A stretch of DNA of 5,287 nucleotides from Bacteroidota bacterium (GTDB lineage Bacteria > Bacteroidota > Bacteroidia > Flavobacteriales > Flavobacteriaceae). Below the pieces are notes generated by a model. It ran no database searches. It was given only the letters and a program-made list of their open reading frames with translations, and was not told the DNA's origin. Each line of letters starts with the position of its first letter. The stretch's first letter is position 1. Shown here in pieces: positions 1-5,287 of this stretch. Both the position numbers and the translations under genes were made by a program. The DNA lies in the NCBI GenBank assembly GCA_022601215.1, contig JAHZIZ010000447.1, positions 1 through 5,287 of the forward strand, read 5' to 3'.

Positions 1-606
1 AGCAACTTCACAGTAGGGATTTTTATTTAGGAAATCGTTTAGATAGTCAATGGCAGCTTCATGTTGTTCTAAATAATCAAAACAATAAATGATGTTGTAT
101 AACGCAGAGAAGTCTTGTTCATCAAATTCCAAACACTTCATAAAATAGTATTTAGAATTTTCGAAGTCTTCTAAGAATAAGTATTCCATTCCAAGTAATG
201 ATAATACATCACTTTCGTCTGCAGTGATTTCCAAGGCCCTTTCTAAGAGCGAAATTGCTTTTTTATGTTGATCTCTTCTTGAATAAATATTTGCTTTTTG
301 AATGTATATTTCTTCATTGGATTTTTCCAATTGATACAATTCATCTAATAGCACTTCCGCGGTATCTAATTCGTTTTCGAAGATATACATCTCCACTTGA
401 AATAACTTCAAATTGGTGGATGTAGGATGTTGCTCTAAACCAAGCTTCGTCGCTTTTTTGGCTAGTGCTATTTTCCCGTTTTCCAAATAATGCTGAATGA
501 TCTCTTCAAACTCTTCGGAGTCGAAAAAGTACACATCATTAGTCTTTAACATGGATTCAAATCGGGAAAGGGAAAAGTTGTTGTGCTCGTTCGGGCTTAA
601 TTGCAT
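1..606 (-). CDS. Tetratricopeptide-repeat protein, N-terminal 202 residues (3' end outside window)
   Basis: I translated the minus strand by hand from the ATG at 606-604. It is open to the window edge, giving 202 residues that begin MQLSPNEHNNF. After a short N-terminal segment with an acidic stretch (DSEEFEEIIQHYLE, about 29-42), helical repeats of about 34 residues follow. Probable TPR units lie at about 33-62, 64-95, 98-130, 132-164 and 166-198. They carry the usual small and aromatic positions, for example QKANIYSRRDQHKKAISLLERA at 103-124 broken by Q113 H114, then LLGMEYLFLEDFENS and LYNIIYCFDYLEQHEAAIDYL. No signal peptide or membrane segment is visible, so it is probably cytoplasmic. 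TPR arrays bind other proteins; the partner here cannot be read from the sequence. The family is widespread in Flavobacteriia as a hypothetical TPR protein, from memory. It has its own long upstream region and is probably transcribed separately from the aminotransferase gene. ATG 606 is the best start because the promoter-like sites lie just upstream; the next in-frame Met is residue 19. Confidence 0.88.
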   Translation of the reverse strand, partial: MQLSPNEHNNFSLSRFESMLKTNDVYFFDSEEFEEIIQHYLENGKIALAKKATKLGLEQHPTSTNLKLFQVEMYIFENELDTAEVLLDELYQLEKSNEEIYIQKANIYSRRDQHKKAISLLERALEITADESDVLSLLGMEYLFLEDFENSKYYFMKCLEFDEQDFSALYNIIYCFDYLEQHEAAIDYLNDFLNKNPYCEVA

Positions 607-634
607 ACAAAGCGTGTTAACTGTTTCTTCAAAT

Positions 635-663
635 TAAAGATACTAATGTATCATAGTATTCAA
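635..663 (-). promoter_or_regulatory. Candidate Bacteroidota-type promoter of the TPR gene
   Basis: Reading the minus strand, a TTG at 663-661 is followed after 18 bases by TATCTTTA at 642-635. The second element matches 7 of 8 positions of the Bacteroidota -7 consensus TAnnTTTG, and the spacing suits a TTG -33 element. Transcription would begin about 20 bases before the ATG at 606. An overlapping alternative -7 element, TTAATTTG at 637-630, also matches 7 of 8 but with a longer spacer. The spacer contains a perfect 6-base inverted repeat, ATACTA at 640-645 and TAGTAT at 654-659, which could be an operator or chance in AT-rich DNA. This is inferred from motif matching only. Confidence 0.35.
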
Positions 664-679
664 GAGTCATGCCCTTTTT

Positions 680-701
680 CTTGTTAACAAGCTTATTAAC
701 A
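680..701. repeat. Overlapping GTTAAC palindromes with DnaA-box-like 9-mers
   Basis: CTTGTTAACAAG at 680-691 is a perfect 12-base palindrome. It overlaps an 18-base palindrome at 683-700 centred on AAGCTT, in which 8 of 9 pairs match. The same bases contain TTGTTAACA (681-689), its opposite-strand twin (682-690) and TTATTAACA (693-701). TTATTAACA matches the classical DnaA box TTATCCACA at 7 of 9 positions. Related 9-mers occur nearby on the opposite strand at 615-623 (CAGTTAACA) and 713-721 (CTAATAACA). The palindromes are seen directly. A role as protein-binding sites, a replication-initiator cluster or an operator upstream of the TPR gene is inference. Confidence 0.4.
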
Positions 702-835
702 GGGGTTTTGGGTGTTATTAGCTTTAAAAACAGTAGGTTACGATTCCCTTCTGTACATTAGCTTTTCCTCAAGGTATCCGTCAGAATGGCACATCTTTGA
801 GTTAATTCTGTTTCTGAATGCATTAGGGCTGTGTT

Positions 836-1078
836 TTATGGACATGCTTCGCTATAGCTTACCCAACCGTCTTTGCACCATTGTGTACTGCCACAACTTT
901 GGTTGTTGGCGAAAACGACATCATCTACTTCAATGCAGAAAAGATCAAAGTTATCATGAGATTCCAAGCCTGTCATATTGTGATTATTTCCATTTCTAGC
1001 ATCTAAGCTTGTCAACTGGTTAAAAGTACAGTGTGCCGAAAGGAGATTTATATTTTGAGTAAGGTCTAAACTAGAGGG
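836..1078 (-). pseudogene. Orphan 3' fragment of a flavobacterial leucine-rich-repeat surface protein
   Basis: On the minus strand an 80-codon frame runs from about 1078 to a TAA at 838-836. It contains one recognisable LRR-type unit, SLDLTQNINLLSAHC, then FNQLTSLDARNGNN. This is followed by the conserved end-module pattern FCIEVDDVVFANNQ and WCKDGWVSYSEACP. The order L-x-x-L-x-C, NQLTSLD, RNGNN and CI-x-VDD is typical of secreted Asn/Cys-rich LRR proteins of Flavobacteriia. The piece is incomplete at both ends. Upstream the frame meets a stop at 1111-1109 inside the aminotransferase gene, and recognisable similarity begins only about 20 bases after that gene's stop. No good start precedes the LRR part; the only internal ATG (976-974) would give 46 residues. 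No YPNP-type C-terminal sorting domain follows in any minus frame. It is best read as a relic of a deletion or rearrangement. Recognition rests on memory of the family; a short expressed protein is possible but unlikely. Confidence 0.68.
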
Positions 1079-1097
1079 ATAAAAATATGGGAAGCTT

Positions 1098-2282
1098 TTA
1101 TGAAGCGGTTATGGAGTCGAGAACATTCAGTAAAATAGTACAACCCTGCTTTATTTCAGTTTCCGTAATTGTTAAAGGTGGTGTAATACGAATTGCACGA
1201 GGTTCGAAAAGAAGCCAAAATAGAATGAGTTGCTCTTCTCTACATTTTAGAATAATTTCAGACGCAATTTCTGCGGTATTTACCATAACAGCGAGCATTA
1301 ACCCTTTTCCTCTGATTTCCTTTATTAACGGATGCTTAAGTTCTTTCCTGATGAGTTGTTCTTTGACTAGTGTCTGTGCGATGAGATCGGTTTCTGTAAT
1401 TTCTTGGAGTGTAGCCAATGCTGCCGATGCAATTACCGGATTCCCTCCAAAAGTAGTTATATGTCCAAGCTTTGGATTGTCTGAAAGTAAATTCATTAAT
1501 TCATGTGAAGCAGTAAAGGCTCCGATTGGCAACCCTCCTCCCATGCCTTTTCCCATGACTACAATATCTGGTATAATGCTATAATGTTGAAACCCAAAAA
1601 GTGTACCTGTTCGTCCAAATCCAGGTTGGATTTCGTCTAAAATTAGCAGGGTTCCCACTTCTTCACATCTAGCTTTTACTTTCCGTAAATACCCATCTTT
1701 TGGTAGAATAAAACCTGCGCCTCCTTGTATGGTTTCTAGTATAACTGCAGCCGTTGTTTCAGTAATTTTTTGGAGATCGATTTCGCTATTAAATCGAATG
1801 CTGTGGCAGTCTGGAATAAGTGGTCCAAAAGGTATCTTTCTTTCCTCAAATCCCATGACACTTAAAGCCCCCATAGTATTTCCGTGATAGGCGTGGTTTG
1901 CGTATAGTATCTCGCTTCTATTCGTTGCACGTCTGGCAAGTTTGAGCGCTCCTTCTATGGCTTCAGTCCCACTATTAACTAGATAGGTAGTGTTTAATGG
2001 AGTGGGTAGGTGAGAGGCGAGTAGTTTGCATAGTTCTACTGCCGGGGCTTGAGCATACTCACCGTACACCATGACATGTGCATATTTGTCTAATTGATCT
2101 TTAACAGCTCGTATTACACGGGTATGGCCATGACCTAAACTACAAGCTGAAACACTAGCCACAAAATCCAAATGAGCTTTTCCTTCTGTATCATAAATAA
2201 ATGATCCTTTGGCATGTGAGATTTCCATACCCAAAGGGTGTGGTGTAGTTTGCGCTTGATATGTCAGGAATTCTTTTTTCAT
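1098..2282 (-). CDS. Class III PLP-dependent aminotransferase (acetylornithine/ornithine aminotransferase-like)
   Basis: This complete 394-residue protein, a normal length for the family, has all the fold-type I class III landmarks. NSGTEA (103-108) binds the cofactor phosphate. Y132-H133-G134 is the aromatic that stacks on the PLP ring. E183 lies in the ETIQGG stretch. LDEIQPGFGRTG has D216, which pairs with the pyridine nitrogen. MGKGMGGGLPIGAF has K245, the Schiff-base lysine. TTFGGNP has T277, which reaches the partner subunit's phosphate site. RGKGLML (324-330) and RITPPL (365-370) mark the C-terminal small domain. The enzyme should be a cytoplasmic dimer moving an amino group from an amine or amino acid to a 2-oxo acid; the substrate cannot be fixed from sequence. 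No arginine-synthesis genes are adjacent, so argD or rocD is not assigned. The ATG at 2282-2280 lies 32 bases after the OstA-like stop with no terminator between, suggesting cotranscription. No clear terminator follows its own stop. Confidence 0.92.
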   Translation of the reverse strand: MKKEFLTYQAQTTPHPLGMEISHAKGSFIYDTEGKAHLDFVASVSACSLGHGHTRVIRAVKDQLDKYAHVMVYGEYAQAPAVELCKLLASHLPTPLNTTYLVNSGTEAIEGALKLARRATNRSEILYANHAYHGNTMGALSVMGFEERKIPFGPLIPDCHSIRFNSEIDLQKITETTAAVILETIQGGAGFILPKDGYLRKVKARCEEVGTLLILDEIQPGFGRTGTLFGFQHYSIIPDIVVMGKGMGGGLPIGAFTASHELMNLLSDNPKLGHITTFGGNPVIASAALATLQEITETDLIAQTLVKEQLIRKELKHPLIKEIRGKGLMLAVMVNTAEIASEIILKCREEQLILFWLLFEPRAIRITPPLTITETEIKQGCTILLNVLDSITAS

Positions 2283-2314
2283 AAAGAAGGAGTAGCCCCG
2301 GAGATAAAGGTAGC

Positions 2315-4087
2315 CTAATTCTCTTTTTTCTCTTCTCTTTTCTGAATTGAATCACGCTCTTTTGTCCTAAATTTTGGGTCATCTTCCCTATTTTGAACAT
2401 CTTGAGGGCGAAGTTTTGAATATTCCGGAATTTCCAAATCTTCTTGGTCTTCGATTTCTTCAAAGAATTCCCCCTCGTCTTTAGGTAGTGGAATCCCCTT
2501 GATTTTTGGTAACGCGGGTTTAAATTTACCTGCAAATAGATCATTCTTTTCAAGGAGTCGCTCTTCCCCCCGCCAGATAAAACCAGTTAATTTTCTAGCA
2601 TTTTCTGGAAGTTTTTCAGGAGGGTATACTTTCCCCGTTACCTTCTTTAAAAAACGCATGCCTATAATTTTTTGTTCTTCTAGGTATAATTGAATAGAAC
2701 TAGAAAGTGTATTGTCTATTCCTACCAATTCGTTTTTATCATTTCGGAAGTAGTATATGACTTCTGTATTCTTAATAATGTTCACCGTGTCCAATTGATT
2801 GTTGGTGAATAAGCCAATAAGGCGTTCTCCCTTTACTTGATTATAGCCATTGACTTCCATGGTATCTTTTTGAACCAAAAAGGCATTGTTGAATACTTTT
2901 AAAGTGTCCAATTCTTCCGTGACTTTATTATTTAAAATATGAATAGTGTCGCCAGTCATTTGGTTTTCTCCACTCCAGAGAATGGGTTCCCTTATGAGTT
3001 TAGTGATACCGGCTTTTTGATCGAGGTAAATGGAGTCACATTTCCCACTGGTAGGCTGTTCTCCTGCTAATCCCTTTTTGAACATTCTGGCACGATAAAA
3101 TCCTTTTATGATTCGATTTTCTGGCTTCCCAGTGACTTGTAAGGTGTCTGCGTGCACGTAAACAGAGTCTTGCTCTTGAAGGGTAACAGCAACAGCGCGT
3201 TTGGTAATAAAAACTGAATCTTTGGCTCTAAACACTTCGGCATAATGACCTCGAATGATACTTTTATTTACCGTGTCTAATACCTTGATGTTATTGGTAG
3301 CTGAGGCAAAACTTTTATTTCGATCAAAATAGATGCTATCTCCAAATAGAATTCTGTTTTCGTAATCAATACGAGAATTCTTTACGAAATATCCGGTATT
3401 GGCCCTAGTATCGTAATACCCTCGTTCACAATATACCGTACTAGTTTCACTTTCAATAGTAGACGCCCCATACAAATAGGCTCCTCCGGTTTCGGAATAA
3501 AAATCGAGCTGGGGTGATGTAACCGTATATTCTGGATTCTTAATAGTCACTTTAGAAAGGAATTGGTACTTTTTAGTTTCGGCAAAATAACGTCCTATTC
3601 TGCTTGTTAAAGTACTTGAGCTGTCTTTTACCGTACCACCACTTCGGTAATAGGCCTGCTGCTTAACGCGATCAAAATATAAAGTGTCTGTTTTTAATGT
3701 AGTTTTAGGTTCGGTGAGGACTACATCACCACTTGCAAAGGCAAAGGAGGTGTTTCCATTATATTCAGCATACTTGCTCTCCATCGAGACGGTGTCTCCT
3801 TGCTGAATTTTCACATCTCCATAGGCTTTTACAAAGTTATCTTTAAAGTAAACATACGCCTGGTTGCACCACATTTCAACTCCTTCATGGACGATAAAAA
3901 CCTGTCCGTCATTATCCATTGTATAAATAACGGCGTCGGGGAATTCAGGTTTCTTTTCAAAATAACCAGACTTCACCGCCACCTGGGTTGTTTTAGTAGT
4001 ATCTCGCTGGATAACATTAACCTGTCCTGTTACTTGCATTCCGAAGAAAACAAGAAAAATAGATATGTAATTGTATGGTTTCAACAC
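2315..4087 (-). CDS. OstA-like (LptA/LptD-type jellyroll) exported protein
   Basis: A hydrophobic N-terminal segment (YISIFLVFFGMQVTGQ, ending near residue 22 with the start used here) looks like a signal peptide. A long beta-rich region follows with recurring short strands such as DTLYFD, DSIYFD, DSVYVHADTLQV, DSIYLDQ and GDTIHI. The order 'EMWCNQAYVYFKDNFVKAYG' then GDVVL and FASGDV resembles the OstA/LptA domain, as in the Bacteroidota OstA-like family (Pfam OstA_2, from memory). Such domains form a grooved beta-jellyroll that carries lipopolysaccharide across the periplasm. The last 50 or so residues are highly charged (acidic, then K/R/E-rich) and probably disordered. There is no outer-membrane barrel of full LptD size. 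The frame is open to a TTG at 4144, which would give 609 residues, but that codon lies inside the purA terminator stem and ahead of a promoter-like site. I therefore prefer GTG 4087 (590 residues) or TTG 4084, which keep the signal peptide; ATG 4039 would lose it. Family call is firm, exact start is not. Confidence 0.85.
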   Translation of the reverse strand: MLKPYNYISIFLVFFGMQVTGQVNVIQRDTTKTTQVAVKSGYFEKKPEFPDAVIYTMDNDGQVFIVHEGVEMWCNQAYVYFKDNFVKAYGDVKIQQGDTVSMESKYAEYNGNTSFAFASGDVVLTEPKTTLKTDTLYFDRVKQQAYYRSGGTVKDSSSTLTSRIGRYFAETKKYQFLSKVTIKNPEYTVTSPQLDFYSETGGAYLYGASTIESETSTVYCERGYYDTRANTGYFVKNSRIDYENRILFGDSIYFDRNKSFASATNNIKVLDTVNKSIIRGHYAEVFRAKDSVFITKRAVAVTLQEQDSVYVHADTLQVTGKPENRIIKGFYRARMFKKGLAGEQPTSGKCDSIYLDQKAGITKLIREPILWSGENQMTGDTIHILNNKVTEELDTLKVFNNAFLVQKDTMEVNGYNQVKGERLIGLFTNNQLDTVNIIKNTEVIYYFRNDKNELVGIDNTLSSSIQLYLEEQKIIGMRFLKKVTGKVYPPEKLPENARKLTGFIWRGEERLLEKNDLFAGKFKPALPKIKGIPLPKDEGEFFEEIEDQEDLEIPEYSKLRPQDVQNREDDPKFRTKERDSIQKREEKKEN

Positions 4088-4106
4088 GCAATGATACGTT
4101 TTCTTA

Positions 4107-4114
4107 CAAAAATA
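4107..4114 (-). promoter_or_regulatory. Candidate -7 element for the OstA-like gene
   Basis: TATTTTTG on the minus strand is a perfect match to the Bacteroidota -7 consensus TAnnTTTG. It lies after the purA terminator and about 20 bases before the GTG/TTG starts at 4087 and 4084, so the transcript would have a very short leader. The -33 partner is weak: the nearest TTG (4144-4142) is 27 bases away, which is too far. Its placement supports separate transcription of the OstA-like gene from a start downstream of 4114. Confidence 0.35.
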
Positions 4115-4132
4115 GGTTGCTAAGGGTATATT

Positions 4133-4168
4133 AAAAAATGGCAACCTTAATTTTTTAAAGTTGCCATT
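4133..4168 (-). terminator. Intrinsic terminator after purA
   Basis: On the minus strand AATGGCAAC (4168-4160) and GTTGCCATT (4145-4137) form a perfect 9-base stem around a 14-base A/T-rich loop. The second arm runs directly into a T tract, giving six Ts in a row at 4138-4133. The hairpin starts 22 bases after the purA stop, the expected place for a Rho-independent terminator. It separates purA from the OstA-like gene. On the plus strand the arm is followed by only a few mixed bases, so it probably works in the minus direction only. Confidence 0.8.
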
Positions 4169-4190
4169 ACAAGTTATGTCTCAAAAGAGT

Positions 4191-5287
4191 TTATCTGTGG
4201 ATCGTTTGCGTTCTGTCTGGTCCTACAGAAACAATTTTTATTGGAATTTCTAATGCTTTCTCCAAGAAATCAATATAGGCATTTAATTCTTGCGGAAATT
4301 GAGAAGGATCGCTCATTTTGGTAAGATCTTCTTTCCAGCCTTTCATTTCTGTATATACGGGAGTTACATTTTCGGGTTCTATATTAAAGGGTAAATGTTC
4401 TATAGTTTCTCCTTTATATTTATATGCAGTGCACACTTTCAATGTTGGAAAACCGCTAAGGACATCACCTTTCATCATCATAAGTTGGGTAACGCCATTT
4501 ACCTCACAAGTGTATTTTAAAGCCACCAGATCTAACCAACCACAACGTCGCGGTCGTCCAGTAACAGCGCCAAATTCGTTCCCTATTTTTGCCATATTCT
4601 CTCCTGTTGTATCGAAAAGTTCGGTAGGGAATGGACCAGATCCAACACGAGTGGTGTACGCCTTAAAGATCCCATATACTTCTTGAATACGGTTCGGTGC
4701 AATTCCTAAGCCAGTACATGCACCTGCCGCAGTGGTGTTAGAAGAAGTTACAAACGGATAGGTCCCAAAATCAATGTCTAGGAGGGAGCCTTGAGCTCCT
4801 TCGGCTAATATGGTTTTTCCGCTCTTAAGAGCCTGATGCAAGTACTCTTCGCTGTCTATGAATTGTAAGGTTTTCAATACCTTTACGGCCTCAAAAAATT
4901 CCGCTTCCATTTCGGCAAGATCGTATTGAATATCTACGTTGTAGAAGTCAATCATGGCCTCGTGTTTATTAGCTAAGGCGCGATATTTAGTTTTCCAACC
5001 GTCCAATTCAATATCTCCAACACGTATCCCGTTACGCCCTGTCTTGTCCATATAGGTGGGGCCAATTCCTTTAAGGGTAGATCCAATCTTGGCTTTGCCT
5101 TTTGCGGCTTCACTTGCCGCATCCAACAACCTGTGCGTTGGAAGGATAAGATGCGCTTTTCTCGAAATCAACATTTTGGCTTTATAGTCAATGTCAAATT
5201 GCTCTAAACCTTCTAGTTCTTTTGCAAATACAACGGGATCAATTACGACACCGTTTCCTATGAGGTTCACAGATTTATCGTGAAAAA
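4191..5287 (-). CDS. purA: Adenylosuccinate synthase, 5' end outside window
   Basis: PurA joins IMP and aspartate using GTP, the first committed step from IMP to AMP, in the cytoplasm. The frame is open through the right edge, reading FHDKSV before NLIGNGVV. The GTG at 5270 is therefore an internal valine, not the start. About 365 codons are present; against a usual length near 425-430, roughly 60 N-terminal residues are missing, including the GDEGKGK loop and the catalytic His. Counting from 5270, clear family motifs are GIGPTYMDKTGRNGIRVGD (68-86), ILAEGAQGSLLDID (154-167), GTYPFVTSSNTTAAG (169-183), TTRVGSGPFPTEL (206-218), GNEFGAVTGRPRRCGWLDLVAL (230-251), KGDVLSG (267-273, the guanine-binding stretch) and the C-terminal SVGPDRTQTI. 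No frame damage is seen. It is the only gene in view before the terminator, so it ends its transcription unit. Confidence 0.97.
   Translation of the reverse strand, partial: FHDKSVNLIGNGVVIDPVVFAKELEGLEQFDIDYKAKMLISRKAHLILPTHRLLDAASEAAKGKAKIGSTLKGIGPTYMDKTGRNGIRVGDIELDGWKTKYRALANKHEAMIDFYNVDIQYDLAEMEAEFFEAVKVLKTLQFIDSEEYLHQALKSGKTILAEGAQGSLLDIDFGTYPFVTSSNTTAAGACTGLGIAPNRIQEVYGIFKAYTTRVGSGPFPTELFDTTGENMAKIGNEFGAVTGRPRRCGWLDLVALKYTCEVNGVTQLMMMKGDVLSGFPTLKVCTAYKYKGETIEHLPFNIEPENVTPVYTEMKGWKEDLTKMSDPSQFPQELNAYIDFLEKALEIPIKIVSVGPDRTQTIHR

Larger units (their letters stand above)
607..835. other. Non-coding stretch between the gene fragment and the TPR gene
   Basis: This 229-base stretch lies downstream of the leucine-rich-repeat fragment and upstream of the TPR start. 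I read the three minus-strand frames after the fragment's stop, and the longest plus-strand frame over the stretch, and found no convincing protein; in particular there is no T9SS-type sorting tail. Its contents are the palindrome cluster near 680-701 and the promoter-like elements near 635-663. I see no clear intrinsic terminator, tRNA or repeat array. The rest (about 722-835) shows nothing I can name. Confidence 0.5.

Noticed and set aside
702..712. GGGG-TTTT-GGG run as a possible G-quadruplex or telomere-like repeat
   Set aside because: There are only two G runs; a quadruplex needs four.
712..999. Plus-strand 95-codon open frame in the aminotransferase-TPR interval
   Set aside because: It starts with GTG, has no recognisable motif, is rich in Cys/His/Tyr as expected of antisense, and lies opposite the LRR fragment, whose minus-strand translation is far more protein-like.
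827..1006. Second plus-strand frame reading ...GENDIIYFNAEKIKVI..., briefly considered as an ExbD-like remnant
   Set aside because: The apparent similarity is vague, the frame has no start, and it is antisense to the better-supported LRR fragment.
1088..1110. Possible terminator after the aminotransferase (GCTT...AAGC)
   Set aside because: The stem is only four pairs and is not followed directly by a T tract, so it cannot be supported.
1087..1584. Plus-strand 165-codon open frame
   Set aside because: It is the shadow of the aminotransferase gene, whose minus-strand frame has all the catalytic motifs.
2283..2314. Two GGCTAC direct repeats in the OstA-like/aminotransferase gap
   Set aside because: Six-base repeats 18 bases apart are expected by chance and form no hairpin.
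2191..2553. Minus-strand 120-codon open frame spanning the OstA-like/aminotransferase junction
   Set aside because: It is in a different frame from both flanking genes, is Lys/Arg-rich without motifs, and is explained by the purine-rich coding of the OstA-like tail.
3800..4123. Plus-strand 107-codon open frame over the OstA-like 5' end
   Set aside because: It is antisense to the signal peptide and first jellyroll strands; no domain or start context supports it.
4318..4686. Plus-strand 122-codon open frame within purA
   Set aside because: It is antisense to highly conserved PurA motifs.

Overview
The window looks like chromosomal DNA from a member of the Bacteroidota, most likely the Flavobacteriia. 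The DNA is AT-rich and there are no clear Shine-Dalgarno sequences before the starts. The promoter-like sites resemble the Bacteroidota TTG / TAnnTTTG pattern. The gene products (a long OstA-like protein, a TPR protein starting MQLSPNEHNNF, and a scrap of a Cys/Asn-rich leucine-rich-repeat protein) are of types I associate with that class. This assignment is an inference from reading; no search was run.

All recognisable genes lie on the minus strand, so they read from right to left. At the right edge is purA (adenylosuccinate synthase), missing its N-terminus because the window ends. An intrinsic terminator follows directly after it. Next comes an OstA-like protein (LptA/LptD-type beta-jellyroll domain, with a signal peptide), probably linked to lipopolysaccharide transport. 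After 32 bases comes a complete class III PLP-dependent aminotransferase, probably in the same transcript. At the left edge is the first 202 codons of a tetratricopeptide-repeat protein with its own upstream region; its end lies outside the window.

The 491 bases between the aminotransferase and the TPR gene are not empty. The half next to the aminotransferase holds an 80-codon orphan fragment of a flavobacterial leucine-rich-repeat surface protein, with neither a start nor a C-terminal sorting domain. The other half holds a cluster of GTTAAC-type palindromes resembling DnaA boxes, followed by a plausible promoter for the TPR gene.

Functionally this is mostly a housekeeping region: purine synthesis, envelope biogenesis, amino-group transfer and a TPR scaffold. 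I see no mobile element, CRISPR array, RNA gene or evident new defence or biosynthetic system. The points most worth a second look are the gene fragment, the start-site problem of the OstA-like gene (its longest frame begins inside the purA terminator), and the palindrome cluster.
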